DNA from: Acidovorax sp. SUPP3334
GTDB lineage: Bacteria; Pseudomonadota; Gammaproteobacteria; Burkholderiales; Burkholderiaceae_C
NCBI RefSeq assembly: GCF_030159055.1
Contig: NZ_BQXQ01000034.1
Span: forward strand, 1 to 56,371
Reading direction: 5' to 3'
DNA length: 56,371 nucleotides
In this document: in pieces, positions 43,786-52,735 of the stretch
How the letters are laid out: the number at the start of each line of letters is the position of its first letter
Numbering within the stretch: the first letter of the stretch is position 1
The notes under the pieces: generated by a model
The model's database searches: none
The model's input: only the letters and a program-made list of their open reading frames with translations
What the model was told of the DNA's origin: nothing
Made by a program: the position numbers and the translations under genes

Positions 43786-44517
43786 TCAGCCTTCGTGGGA
43801 TTCACCGGGCCAGAGCCGGTAGCCGATGCCCCGCACCGTCTCGATCAATTCCCCCTGCCCGGCCTGCTGCAGCTTGCGGCGCAGCTTGGACAGGTGGGAG
43901 TCGATCACCCGGTCGAGCGCATCGCTCTCGGGCAGGCAGTTTTCGATCAGGTGGCCGCGCGAGAAGCAGCGCTTGGGCTGCGCCGCCAGGCAGGCCAGCA
44001 GCCGGAACTCGGTCAACGTGAGCGGCAGCGGCACCGCACGGCCGTCCTCGCCGTAGGCCAGCGCGGCGTGCGCCTGCTGGTCGATCTCGATCCGGCCGAC
44101 GCGGATCGGCGTGGCCGTGGGTGCCTCCTGCGACCGTGTGCGGCGCAGCACGGCGCGCACGCGGGCGACCACTTCCGGAGGGCTGAACGGCTTCACGACA
44201 TAGTCGTCGGCGCCCAGCCGCAGGCCGAGCAGCTTGTCGATGTCGTCCGCCAGGGCCGTGACCATGATGACCGGGGTCTGGCCGTCTTCGCGGATGGCCC
44301 GCAGCACATCCAGGCCGTCCATGCCTGGCAGGTGAATGTCCAGCAGCACCATGTCGGGCCGCAATTGCCGAAACAGCCGCAGGGCATCGAGCCCGTTGCC
44401 GGCCTGCTGCGCACGCAGGCCATCGCGCTGAAGATAGGCCGTGAGAATGCTGGCGATTGCGGGCTCGTCCTCGACCACGAGGACAAGCGGACCGGGCAAG
44501 GGAGCGGGACTGTTCAT
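43786..44517 (-). CDS. OmpR-family response regulator
   Basis: 243 residues. Receiver domain with acidic pocket (VVEDEP), phospho-acceptor Asp60 (MVLLDIHLPGMDG), Thr in VTALAD and Lys in VVKPFS; then an OmpR winged helix (about 140-240, LTLTEFRLLACL, DRVIDSHLSKLRRKL). Start chosen at ATG 44517. Divergent from the efflux operon; three 11-bp-spaced heptamers in the shared intergenic region are candidate binding sites. Confidence 0.92.
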   Translation of the reverse strand: MNSPAPLPGPLVLVVEDEPAIASILTAYLQRDGLRAQQAGNGLDALRLFRQLRPDMVLLDIHLPGMDGLDVLRAIREDGQTPVIMVTALADDIDKLLGLRLGADDYVVKPFSPPEVVARVRAVLRRTRSQEAPTATPIRVGRIEIDQQAHAALAYGEDGRAVPLPLTLTEFRLLACLAAQPKRCFSRGHLIENCLPESDALDRVIDSHLSKLRRKLQQAGQGELIETVRGIGYRLWPGESHEG

Positions 44518-44619
44518 GGCAGCAGGGGCAAAGGCAACGGCCGAAGGTCCCGAAGGGGCCAGGGCGGCGCATCGCGGGGCAATTATCCATGCGCCGCCAG
44601 CGGCGAAGGGCCGCATTCG

Positions 44620-44648
44620 TCTCCACGTTTTCTCCACACGGTATTCAC
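44620..44648. promoter_or_regulatory. Three direct repeats at 11-bp spacing, candidate response-regulator box
   Basis: TCTCCAC (44620), TCTCCAC (44631) and TATTCAC (44642) recur every 11 bp, the half-site spacing used by OmpR/PhoB-type dimers. They lie in the 227-nt gap between the response regulator and the efflux operon, about 100 nt from each start codon. Confidence 0.5.
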
Positions 44649-44744
44649 GGCCGCGCGAATTTTGGCGCGCCCAATGCCTGCATCGGGCCCCCTGACGGCC
44701 TTTTCTTCCCGCCCTCCCCCCTCTCCCTTGCCTTGCCCGTCCGC

Positions 44745-46196
44745 GTGAACCGCTCCACCCGCCTCCTGCCATGCGCTGCCCTGTCGTTTCTGATGGCGGG
44801 GTGCGCAGGGCTGGGGGGCGCCGACGCCCCCTCGCTGCAGGGCGTGGCGCCGGTGCCTGCCACCTGGACCCAGCCGGTGCCGGCCGGTGCTGCGCCCGCC
44901 GACCTGCGGTCTTGGTGGAAGGCCTTCGGCGATCCGGCGCTCGATGCCCTGGTGGATGAGGCATTGGCCCGCAACCTCGATCTGGCGCAGGCGGCCAGCC
45001 GGCTGCGCGAGGCGCGGCTGCAATCGGGGCGCGCGGCCCTGCAGTTCCGGCCATCGCTCAGCGCCAGCGCCCGCTCGCTGCAGGACATTTCCGCCACCGA
45101 CACGTACTTTCACGCCAGCATCGACATGGTGTGGGAGCTGGGCCTGTTCGGTGCTGCCGAAAGCACCCGGCGCGCCGGCGAAGCCGAGCTGGACTCGGCC
45201 AGCGCCGATGCGCAGGGCATCCGCGTGGCCGTGGTGGCCGATGTGGTGCGCAACTACCTCGATCTTCAGGCGTCCCGCCGGCAAGTTCAGTGGCTGGCCG
45301 ACATGGCGGCGCTGGACGACCGCAGCGCCAGCCTGGCCGAGGTGCGCCTGCGCACGCGGCTGGGCCCGGCCGACGAGATCACGCAAGCCCGCGTGCGGGC
45401 CGCACAAACCCGTGCAACGCAATCCACTCCGCGCGAAGCGGGCGCCCGCGCCGCCCAGGCCCTGGCCGTGCTGCTGGGCCGTTCTTCGCCCGACCCGGCC
45501 TGGAGCGCGCCACAACGCGGCAACGGGCCGAAGCTGCCCCCCTTCGCGCTGGCTGAGTTGCCAGCCGACCTGCTGCGCACGCGGCCCGATGTGCACGCCG
45601 CCGAAGCCGAGGTCCACAAGGCTGCTGCGGCGCTGGGGCTGGCACGCTCCGAGATGTACCCACGCATCGCGCTCATGGGCTCGCTGCTTTATTCATACAA
45701 CATCACCCAACACTTCCGCACGCGCAGCGAGAACGCGCCCGCGCTCGGCCCGGTCATCGACATTCCGCTGTTCGACTGGGGCCGCCGGCAGCTGCAGGTC
45801 GATGCCCGGCAGGAAACGCTGAATGCGGCCCTCATCGGCTACCAGCGCGCGGTGAACAACGGCGTGGCCGAAGCCGAAGGCGCCCTGTCGGCCCTTGCCG
45901 CCCATCAGGCGCGTGCCGATGCGCTCGCCCAGGCATCGGGCCTGCTGCAGGAGCGCATCGCCACCGGGCAGACGCAGCGCCGCCTGGGACTGGCCAGCGA
46001 GTACGACGGTCTGCCGCAGCAGCGCGCCGCGCTGCAGGCCGCTGCCGAGCGCGGGACGGCGCAGGATGCACGCGCTCTGGCCTTCGTGGCGCTTTACAAG
46101 GCACTGGGCGGCGCCCCGCTACCTCCGGCGGCGGACACGATGGCGGCAGGCGCATCCGCCGCCACCCTGGCAACGGCCGCAGGGAGCGCGCCATGA
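44745..46196 (+). CDS. Outer-membrane factor lipoprotein (NodT/OprM-like)
   Basis: 483 residues; GTG start. Signal peptide with lipobox LMAGC (Cys20). The efflux-tunnel pattern is present: LRSWWKAFGDPALDALVDEALARN near 55, and two related halves each with long helices and strand pairs (RPSLSASARS; YPRIALMGSLLYSY). Conserved LPADLLRTRPDV near 275 is diagnostic for OMF proteins. It supplies the outer-membrane channel for the ABC permease, ATPase and adaptor that follow. Overlaps the next gene by ATGA. Confidence 0.9.
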   Translation: MNRSTRLLPCAALSFLMAGCAGLGGADAPSLQGVAPVPATWTQPVPAGAAPADLRSWWKAFGDPALDALVDEALARNLDLAQAASRLREARLQSGRAALQFRPSLSASARSLQDISATDTYFHASIDMVWELGLFGAAESTRRAGEAELDSASADAQGIRVAVVADVVRNYLDLQASRRQVQWLADMAALDDRSASLAEVRLRTRLGPADEITQARVRAAQTRATQSTPREAGARAAQALAVLLGRSSPDPAWSAPQRGNGPKLPPFALAELPADLLRTRPDVHAAEAEVHKAAAALGLARSEMYPRIALMGSLLYSYNITQHFRTRSENAPALGPVIDIPLFDWGRRQLQVDARQETLNAALIGYQRAVNNGVAEAEGALSALAAHQARADALAQASGLLQERIATGQTQRRLGLASEYDGLPQQRAALQAAAERGTAQDARALAFVALYKALGGAPLPPAADTMAAGASAATLATAAGSAP

Positions 46197-47329
46197 TTCC
46201 ATTGGCACGCAAGACGCTGGTCTACGAGTGGCGGCGGTTCGTGCCGGCCGTGTTCGCCGTGGGCTTTTCCGGCCTGCTGCTGATGGTGCAGGCCGCGCTG
46301 GTGCTGGGCATCTTCGGCAGCGCGGCCGTGTACGTGCGGGCTTCCACGGCCGACCTCTGGGCCGGCTACCCCGGCACGCAGAGCGTGAACTTCGGCCGCG
46401 CCATCGGCCGCGACGTGGAAAGCAGGGTCCGCATGGACCCTGCCGTCACCGCTGCCGAGTCCTACCTCTGGGTGGATGGCGACTGGCGCAGCGCCGAGGC
46501 CGGCGCGGGCGGCGTGTCGGTTTACGTCTCGGGCATCCGCAGCGCGCCGGACGGCATGCTTTTCGCGCGCCTGATCGCGCCGTGGCAGCGTGAATCGCTG
46601 CGCGAGCCGGGTGCGGTGATCGTGGACCGCGCCGATCTGGACACCCTGGGCGTGCAGGTCGGCCAGACCGCCTGGATCAACAGCCGGCCAGTGCGCGTGG
46701 TGGCCGCGGTGGACGGGATTCGCGGCCTGGGCGGCGTGAACGTACTGGCCTCGCTGGACACCGCGCGCGAGATCGCGGGCAACGACGCGGCATCGGGCGC
46801 GACCTATGTGGTGGCGCGCACCCGCAGCCCGGCAGACGCTTCTGCCGCCCAGGCGCGCCTGTCGCAAGGCGGCCCCGGCTTCGGCCCGTTCGAGGTATGG
46901 TCGGCCAGGCAGTTCGCCCGGCGCTCGCAGCTTTACTGGATGTTCGACACGGGTGCCGGCGTGGCCGTGCTGTTCATGGTGATCGTGGTCTGCCTCGTGG
47001 GCACCGTGGTCACCAGCCAATCGCTCATGGGCGTGGTGGCCGGCACGGCGCGCGAATACGCGGTGCTCAACGCCCTGGGCGCCAGCCGAGGCGCCTTGGG
47101 CCGGCTCGTGGTGGAGCAGGCCTGCTGGATCGGAGGGCTGGGCCTGCTGCTCGCCGGGGCCACCAGCGCCGCGCTGCTGGGGCTGGCCGCTGCCTATGGC
47201 GTGCCGGTCGCCATGACGCCCCGGGTGGCCGCCGCCTGCGCCGTGCTGGTGGGCATCGTGGCGCTGTTCTCGGGCTTTTTCGCCATCCGCGGCTTGCTGC
47301 GGGCCGACCCGGCCCTGCTTTTGCGATGA
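46193..47329 (+). CDS. ABC exporter permease, FtsX/DevC-like
   Basis: 378 residues: an N-terminal membrane segment (about 18-42), a large extracytoplasmic domain (43-255) and three C-terminal segments (about 258-285, 308-335, 345-368), the FtsX/MacB half-transporter topology. Most like the DevC branch (MIPLARKTLVYEWRRF start). It would work as a dimer with the ATPase encoded next. Coupled to its neighbours by 4-nt overlaps on both sides. Confidence 0.87.
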   Translation: MIPLARKTLVYEWRRFVPAVFAVGFSGLLLMVQAALVLGIFGSAAVYVRASTADLWAGYPGTQSVNFGRAIGRDVESRVRMDPAVTAAESYLWVDGDWRSAEAGAGGVSVYVSGIRSAPDGMLFARLIAPWQRESLREPGAVIVDRADLDTLGVQVGQTAWINSRPVRVVAAVDGIRGLGGVNVLASLDTAREIAGNDAASGATYVVARTRSPADASAAQARLSQGGPGFGPFEVWSARQFARRSQLYWMFDTGAGVAVLFMVIVVCLVGTVVTSQSLMGVVAGTAREYAVLNALGASRGALGRLVVEQACWIGGLGLLLAGATSAALLGLAAAYGVPVAMTPRVAAACAVLVGIVALFSGFFAIRGLLRADPALLLR

Positions 47330-48090
47330 AGAACGCTGCTGCGACCCCTGCCGCCACCGCTGCGGCCCATGGCCTCACGCCCAACCTGCAGGCCGTGCAG
47401 GTGCACAAATCCTTCGTGTCGGGCGTGGTGCGGGTGCAGGTGATCGAAGGCCTCACGCTGGCCGTGTACCCGGCCGAACTCACGCTCATTTCCGGCCCGT
47501 CGGGCTGCGGCAAGAGCACGCTGCTATCGCTGCTGTCCGGCCTGCAGCAGGCCGATGCAGGCCACGCGATCGCGCTGGGCGAAAACCTGGGCGCTCTGAG
47601 CGTTCGGGCCCTGGAGCGCTTTCGGCTGCACCACACGGGCTTCGTCTTCCAGGGATTCAACCTGTTTCCGGCGCTGACGGCGCTGGAGCAGGTGCAATTG
47701 CCGCTGGGCTATCTTGGCATGAGCGACCGCGAGAGCGAGCAACGCGCCCGCCGCGCCCTGGACGAAGTGGACCTGTCGCACCGGGCGAACATGCGCCCCG
47801 CACAGCTGTCGGGCGGCGAGAAGCAGCGCGTTGCCATCGCGCGGGCCATCGCCAAGGAACCCCAGCTTCTCTTTGCCGACGAACCCACCAGTGCGCTGGA
47901 TGCCGACAGCGGCCAGCGCGTGATCAACATCCTGCACCGCATCGCCCACGTGCACGGCACCACCGTGCTGTGCGTGAGCCACGACCCCCGGCTGGTGCGC
48001 CATGCCGACCGGGTGCTGGGCATGGAGGACGGCGCCATCCGCAGCGACTGGCGCCAGCCCGACGCGCCCCCGACCACGACGACCTCATGA
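47326..48090 (+). CDS. ABC exporter ATP-binding protein, LolD/DevA-like
   Basis: 254 residues. Walker A GPSGCGKST (57-65), Q loop FVFQGFNLFPALTALEQV, signature LSGGEKQR, Walker B LLFADEPTSALD, switch His in VSHDPR. The FQxFNL pattern and size place it with the MacB/LolD/DevA group that powers FtsX-type permeases. The Ala/Thr-rich N-terminal 15 residues are probably disordered. Confidence 0.93.
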   Translation: MKNAAATPAATAAAHGLTPNLQAVQVHKSFVSGVVRVQVIEGLTLAVYPAELTLISGPSGCGKSTLLSLLSGLQQADAGHAIALGENLGALSVRALERFRLHHTGFVFQGFNLFPALTALEQVQLPLGYLGMSDRESEQRARRALDEVDLSHRANMRPAQLSGGEKQRVAIARAIAKEPQLLFADEPTSALDADSGQRVINILHRIAHVHGTTVLCVSHDPRLVRHADRVLGMEDGAIRSDWRQPDAPPTTTTS

Positions 48091-49016
48091 TGCGCACTCC
48101 CTTCACGCCTTCCACCTGGCTCGTCCCTCTGGCGACGCTCGCCGCGGCTTTGATGCTTTCGGCCTGCAACGAAAAGCCCTTGCCCCTGCCCGCCGCGGCT
48201 GCGGCCGAGCGCGCCAGCGCGGCCCAGGTGGCCGTCGCCCGGGGCAAGATCGAAGTGCCGGGCGGGCTGCTGGAACTTTCGCCGGCACAGGAAGGCATGG
48301 TGCAGACCGTGGCCGTGCAGGAAGGGCAGGAAGTGCGGCGCGGCCAGCTGTTGCTGCGCCTGGCCGGCGAGGCCACGGGCGCCGAGGCGGCGGTGGCGGA
48401 ATCCGAACTGCGCCTGGCGCAGGCCCGCCACCAGGCGCGCGCACAGCGCCTGCCGGCCCTGCGGCGCACCGCAGCGCGCTTGGCCGAAGCCGTGGCGGCC
48501 GGTGCTGCGGAGCCTCAGCGCGCCGAGGAAGCCCAGCAGGCCGTTCGCGATGCCGAGTCCGAACTCGCCATCTCCCAAGCCGAGGCCGACGTGGCCCGCA
48601 GCCGGCTGGCCCAGGTGCAGGGCCAGCGGTCTCGCCTCGAACTGCATGCGCCGGAAGACGGCACCGTGGTCCGCGTGGGCACCCAGGCCGGCCAGCGTGC
48701 ACCGCTGGCATCCAACGGCGGCGCCGCCGTCACGCTGCTGCCGCGCAGAACGCTGGTCGTGCGGGCCGAGCTCAACGAAAGCTATGCGGCCCAGGTCCAT
48801 GTGGGCCAGCGCGCCTCGGTCACGACCGATGGCGACACCGTCTCCACATCGCTGCCCCCGGCGCACGTGGTGCGCGTGAGTCCCGTCCTGGGCACCGGAA
48901 GGCTGCAGGACGACCTGCAGCGCGGCCCCGTACGGATCGTCGAATGTCTGTTGGAGTTCGACCAGGCGCCCACGGCCCGCGTCGGACAGAACGTGAGAGT
49001 GAGCTTCCATGAATGA
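48087..49016 (+). CDS. Periplasmic adaptor (HlyD/DevB-like) lipoprotein
   Basis: 309 residues. Lipobox LSAC (Cys27). The lipoyl half-motifs (SPAQEGMVQTVAVQEGQEVRRGQLLLRL; ELHAPEDGTVVRVGTQAGQ, given in part) flank an Ala/Glu-rich coiled coil (about 95-180), and a beta-barrel domain (ALNES/RAELNES region) follows. It bridges the inner-membrane ABC exporter and the outer-membrane channel. Slightly short for the family. Overlaps the phosphatase gene by 8 nt. Confidence 0.88.
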   Translation: MMRTPFTPSTWLVPLATLAAALMLSACNEKPLPLPAAAAAERASAAQVAVARGKIEVPGGLLELSPAQEGMVQTVAVQEGQEVRRGQLLLRLAGEATGAEAAVAESELRLAQARHQARAQRLPALRRTAARLAEAVAAGAAEPQRAEEAQQAVRDAESELAISQAEADVARSRLAQVQGQRSRLELHAPEDGTVVRVGTQAGQRAPLASNGGAAVTLLPRRTLVVRAELNESYAAQVHVGQRASVTTDGDTVSTSLPPAHVVRVSPVLGTGRLQDDLQRGPVRIVECLLEFDQAPTARVGQNVRVSFHE

Positions 49017-49737
49017 CGCCAACGGATACCTGCCCCTGATAGACGCCCGCCACACCCGGCAGCCGGCCCTCGGCGCCGGATGGATGGTGCAGTGCGATTT
49101 CGACGGCACCATCAGCACCGAAGACGTGACCGACTCGCTGCTGCAGCGTTTCGGCCGCGACGGCTGGGAAGCGCTGGAGGCCGCCTGGGAGCGCGGCGAG
49201 ATCGGCTCGCGCGAATGCATGAAAGGCCAGGTGGCCTTGCTCGACATGGACCGCGACGAACTCGACAGCCATCTGGCCACCATCGCCGTGGACCCGCACT
49301 TCGGCGCCTTCGTACACGCGGCACGCGAGCGCGGCATGCCGGTGCAGGTCGTGAGCGACGGCATCGACTACGCCATCCATGCCGTGCTGCAGCGCCATGG
49401 CCTGGGCGACCTGCCGGTGATCGCCAACCGGCTGGTGCAGACCGGCCCGCGCAGTTGGCAGCTGCAGTCGCCATGGGCCAGCGCCGCCTGCGCGCGCGCC
49501 AGCGGCAACTGCAAATGCGAGCGGCTGGCCGAACAACGCGAACGGCATGGCCACGTGCTGTACGTGGGCGACAGCACCTCGGACTTCTGCGTGTCCGGCA
49601 AGGCGGACTTCGTGCTGGCCAAGTACAAGCTCATCAAGCACTGCGTGGACCACGGCATCGCCCACGCGGCGTTCACCGATTTTTCACAGGCCGTGGCCCT
49701 GCTGCCACAGCCGATGGCGATGGAGTTGGCGGCATGA
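49009..49737 (+). CDS. HAD-IB phosphatase, MtnX/phosphoserine-phosphatase-like
   Basis: 242 residues. Nucleophile motif DFDGTIS (Asp30, Asp32), motif II Ser in VVSDGIDY near 115, motif III Lys near 167 (NCKCERL) and motif IV GDSTSDFC near 184. The Cys-rich NCKC is unusual for phosphoserine phosphatases and points to the MtnX-like subgroup. It would dephosphorylate a small metabolite. Translation is coupled to the exporter adaptor and to the hydrolase gene, tying it to the same pathway. Confidence 0.82.
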   Translation: MNDANGYLPLIDARHTRQPALGAGWMVQCDFDGTISTEDVTDSLLQRFGRDGWEALEAAWERGEIGSRECMKGQVALLDMDRDELDSHLATIAVDPHFGAFVHAARERGMPVQVVSDGIDYAIHAVLQRHGLGDLPVIANRLVQTGPRSWQLQSPWASAACARASGNCKCERLAEQRERHGHVLYVGDSTSDFCVSGKADFVLAKYKLIKHCVDHGIAHAAFTDFSQAVALLPQPMAMELAA

Positions 49738-50642
49738 ATGCCGCCGTGATGCCCCGAGAATCCGCCACGGCGCACGGCGAGGCCGTTGCCAGCGCCAGCA
49801 GCGCCGACACCCGCCACGAATACCTGCTGCGCGGGCACGGTACGAACGCGACCACCGGCGTGCTGCTGATCCACGGCCTGACCGGCACGCCCAACGAAAT
49901 GCGCCTGCTGGCCAAGGGGCTGCACCGCGCCGGCTTCACCGTGCTGGCCGTGCAGCTGGCCGGCCACTGCGGCACGCAGGACGACCTGGTCGCCACGCGC
50001 TGGCAGGACTGGCACGCCAGCGTACAGCGCGGCGCCGACCGGCTGGCCCAGGCCACGGGCGGCCGACTGGTGGTGTGCGGCCTGTCGATGGGCGCCGTGC
50101 TGGCGCTGGCGCTGGCCCAAGACCGCCCCGGCCAGGTCGCCGGCGTGGTGGCCCTGTCGCCCACCTTCCGCTATGACGGCTGGAGCATGCCGGCGTACAC
50201 GCGGCTGTCGTTTCTGCTGCCGCTGTTCCGCGCCCTGGGCATCGGGCGGCGCAGCGTGTTCATGGAGCAGCCGCCCTACGGCATCAAGGATGCGGCGCTG
50301 CGCGAACGCGTGGTGGCGCAGATGCAGTCCGGCGACAGCGCCGCTGCGGGCCTGCCGGGCAACCCGTGGTGGTCGGTGATCGAAATGCGCGCCCTGGCGG
50401 CGCACGTGCGCAGCCGGCTGGGCAAAGTACGTTCGCCCTGCCTGGTGCTCCATGCGCGCAACGACGACATCGCTTCGGCCGCCAATGCCCGGGCGATCGT
50501 GCAAGGCGTGCGGCATGCGCCGGTGGAACTCGTATTGCTGGACGACAGCTACCACATGATCACCATCGACCGGGAGCGCCGCACCGTCGTGGCACGCACC
50601 GTCGCCTTCGCGGAGCAGATCGCCCGGGGGACCGCGCCGTGA
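49734..50642 (+). CDS. Alpha/beta hydrolase (carboxylesterase/thioesterase-like)
   Basis: 302 residues. Oxyanion motif LIHGLTGTPNEM (about 45-56), nucleophile Ser118 in GLSMG, acid Asp in HARNDDIAS near 247 and His in DSYHMITID near 280: a complete triad. The fold and lid region (about 150-200) resemble Est30-type carboxylesterases. The N-terminal 27 residues are extra. Substrate unknown; could release an acyl intermediate of the pathway. Confidence 0.82.
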   Translation: MNAAVMPRESATAHGEAVASASSADTRHEYLLRGHGTNATTGVLLIHGLTGTPNEMRLLAKGLHRAGFTVLAVQLAGHCGTQDDLVATRWQDWHASVQRGADRLAQATGGRLVVCGLSMGAVLALALAQDRPGQVAGVVALSPTFRYDGWSMPAYTRLSFLLPLFRALGIGRRSVFMEQPPYGIKDAALRERVVAQMQSGDSAAAGLPGNPWWSVIEMRALAAHVRSRLGKVRSPCLVLHARNDDIASAANARAIVQGVRHAPVELVLLDDSYHMITIDRERRTVVARTVAFAEQIARGTAP

Positions 50643-51028
50643 GCCTTGCCGGGGCCGACAGCGGCATCACGCCCCTCGTGGCCGGGCTCTGGGCATTGAA
50701 CATGCTGGTGGACACCGGCGGGCAACTGGCCTTCAAGGCCGCGGCCACCGCCGATGAGCGTGCCGGCACCGGGCTGGCCCGGTGGGCGTGGATGGCGCGC
50801 CGGCCGTGGCTGTGGATCGGCGTGGGCTGCTATGTGGCCGAATTCCTGGTGTGGCTCGCCTTTCTGTCCCTGGTGCCGCTGTCGGACGGCGTCCTGCTGG
50901 GCTCCATCAACATCGTCGCCGTCATGGTGGCGGGCCGGTGGCTGTTTCGCGAAAGACTCTCGCGCCTGCGCGTGGCGGGCATCCTGCTCGTGTCAGCCGG
51001 CGTGGCGGTGGTGGGGCTGCACGGATGA
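50639..51028 (+). CDS. Small EamA/ArnE-like membrane transporter subunit 1
   Basis: 129 residues; GTG start set by the 4-nt overlap. Four membrane segments, with the GGQLAFKAAA motif near residue 27 and a SINIVAVMVAGRWLFRE-type segment typical of half-size drug/metabolite transporters. Half-size members such as ArnE/ArnF work as heterodimers, and the next gene encodes a second one. Confidence 0.8.
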   Translation: MSLAGADSGITPLVAGLWALNMLVDTGGQLAFKAAATADERAGTGLARWAWMARRPWLWIGVGCYVAEFLVWLAFLSLVPLSDGVLLGSINIVAVMVAGRWLFRERLSRLRVAGILLVSAGVAVVGLHG

Positions 51029-51450
51029 AGCGCTTTTATGCCCTCGGGTTTTTCGCACTGGTGGCGTTCGACACGCTGGCGCAGATCAGCTTCAAGCTCG
51101 CGGGCGAGCATGCGCTGCCGCTGGAGTTTTCGGTGGGCTGGCTCGCACGGGTGTTCGGCCACGTTTGGATCTATGGCGCCTTCGTGGGCTATCTGGGAGC
51201 GTTCTTCACCTGGATGACGCTGCTGGAGCATGCGCCCATCGGGCCGGCCTTCGCCGCGTCGCACCTGGAAGTCGTCACCGTGCTGGCGCTGTCGGCCTAC
51301 CTGTTCGCTGAACCCATCGGCTGGCCGCAGGTGGCGGGAGCCGCCCTCATCCTCGCTGGCATCGCCTGCCTGGCGCGCAGCGAGGCCGACCCTGAAGCGG
51401 CCGCGCCATCGAACGGCTCCGCAGGCACGCCCAACCCCGATGGCGCGTGA
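51025..51450 (+). CDS. Small EamA/ArnF-like membrane transporter subunit 2
   Basis: 141 residues, four membrane segments (for example FFALVAFDTLAQISFKLAG at the start, with QISFKLA matching the GGQLAFKAA motif of its partner). The hydrophilic C-terminal 25 residues are Ala/Pro/Ser-rich. Likely heterodimeric with the preceding protein, moving an amphiphilic pathway intermediate across the inner membrane (inference). Confidence 0.8.
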   Translation: MKRFYALGFFALVAFDTLAQISFKLAGEHALPLEFSVGWLARVFGHVWIYGAFVGYLGAFFTWMTLLEHAPIGPAFAASHLEVVTVLALSAYLFAEPIGWPQVAGAALILAGIACLARSEADPEAAAPSNGSAGTPNPDGA

Positions 51451-52735
51451 AGCCCCGCCCACCGCGGGCCTGCCGCTGGGCATGGCGGACCTGCTGCCCG
51501 GCGGCGATGCCGACCTGGGCGGTGCGCTCGCTCGCTTCCTCGCCGTGCCCACCGTGCAGGTCGAATGCTCAGGCACCGCAGCCCTGATGGTGGCCCTCAC
51601 CGCGCTGCGCAGCCTGGCCCCCGAACGCGACGAAGTCGTGGCGCCGGCTTACACCTGCCCGCTGGTAGCGCTGGCCGTGGCGCATTGCGGCCTGCGGTTG
51701 CGGCTGTGCGATCTGGCCCCCGACTCTTTGGACCTGGACCTGCCCGACCTCGCGCCCCTGTGCGGGCACCGGACGCTGGCGGTACTGCCGACCCATCTGG
51801 CAGGCCGCGTGGTGGACACCGGCAACGTGCGGTCCCTGGCCCGTGCGGCGGGCGCGTGGGTGATCGAAGACGCGGCCCAGGCCCTGGGGGCCCGCACGGC
51901 CGGCGCCAGCGTGGGAAGCGGCAGCGACCTCGCGTTCTTCAGCCTGGCCGTGGGCAAGGGCCTCACCCTCTTCGAAGGCGGTGCGCTCATTGCCGCCAAC
52001 CCTTTGCTGCGGGCCGCCTGCGCGCGCGCCAGCCGCAACAACGTGCCGCGCCATGCGTTCTGGGAACTGCGCCGCTGCGCCGAACTGCTGGCCTATGCAG
52101 CGCTCTACCGCCCGTCGGCCCTGCCCTGGGCCTACGGTGCGCCGCTGCGACGCGCGCTGGCGCGTGGCGACCGCGTGGGCGCGGCGGGAGACGATTTTTC
52201 AGCGCGCATTCCGCTGCACCGCGTGGGCCGCTGGCGGCAGTCGGTGGGCGTGCGCGCGCTGGCGCGGCTGCCGGATTGGCTCGCGGCGGGACAGGCGCGG
52301 GCTGCGCCGCGGCTCGCCCGGTTGCGCCGCATTCCCGGGTTGACGGTGCTGGACGACAGCCCCGCCGTGGACGGGGCCGAGGGCACCTGGCCTTCGTTCC
52401 TGGTGCTGCTGCCGGATGCCGCCGCTCGCGAAACCGCGCTGGCCGCCCTGTGGGGCGCTGGGCTGGGCGTGAGCCTGCCGTTCGTGCACGTGCTGCCCGA
52501 CTATCCCCGCTACGCAGACCTGGTGGCGGTGGAAGACCGGAGCGCGGAGTTGCCCCATGCGCGCAGTTTCGCGGCCCGGGTGCTGTCCATCGGCAACAGC
52601 CCGTGGCTGGACGACGCGGGCTTCGCCCAGATCTGCGGGCTGCTCGAACGGGCCGCCTGCGGCCCGCGCAATCCGCCGCTCAAGCCACCGATCAGTCCAA
52701 CGCCCGGTCCAGCTGCCCCAGCAGCACGCGGTTGA
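51440..52735 (+). CDS. DegT/DnrJ/EryC1/StrS-type aminotransferase
   Basis: 431 residues. PLP enzyme fold type I. Features: CSGTAALMVAL near 43 (phosphate binding), DEVVAPAYTCPLVALAV near 64, IEDAAQALGA (Asp at about 144 contacts the pyridine N) and the Schiff-base Lys173 in FFSLAVGKGLTLFEGG. Members aminate keto-sugars or cyclitols. The C-terminal tail is Pro-rich. It starts 11 nt before the end of the preceding gene and its 3' end overlaps the convergent arginase-like gene by 44 nt. Confidence 0.82.
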   Translation: MAREAPPTAGLPLGMADLLPGGDADLGGALARFLAVPTVQVECSGTAALMVALTALRSLAPERDEVVAPAYTCPLVALAVAHCGLRLRLCDLAPDSLDLDLPDLAPLCGHRTLAVLPTHLAGRVVDTGNVRSLARAAGAWVIEDAAQALGARTAGASVGSGSDLAFFSLAVGKGLTLFEGGALIAANPLLRAACARASRNNVPRHAFWELRRCAELLAYAALYRPSALPWAYGAPLRRALARGDRVGAAGDDFSARIPLHRVGRWRQSVGVRALARLPDWLAAGQARAAPRLARLRRIPGLTVLDDSPAVDGAEGTWPSFLVLLPDAAARETALAALWGAGLGVSLPFVHVLPDYPRYADLVAVEDRSAELPHARSFAARVLSIGNSPWLDDAGFAQICGLLERAACGPRNPPLKPPISPTPGPAAPAARG

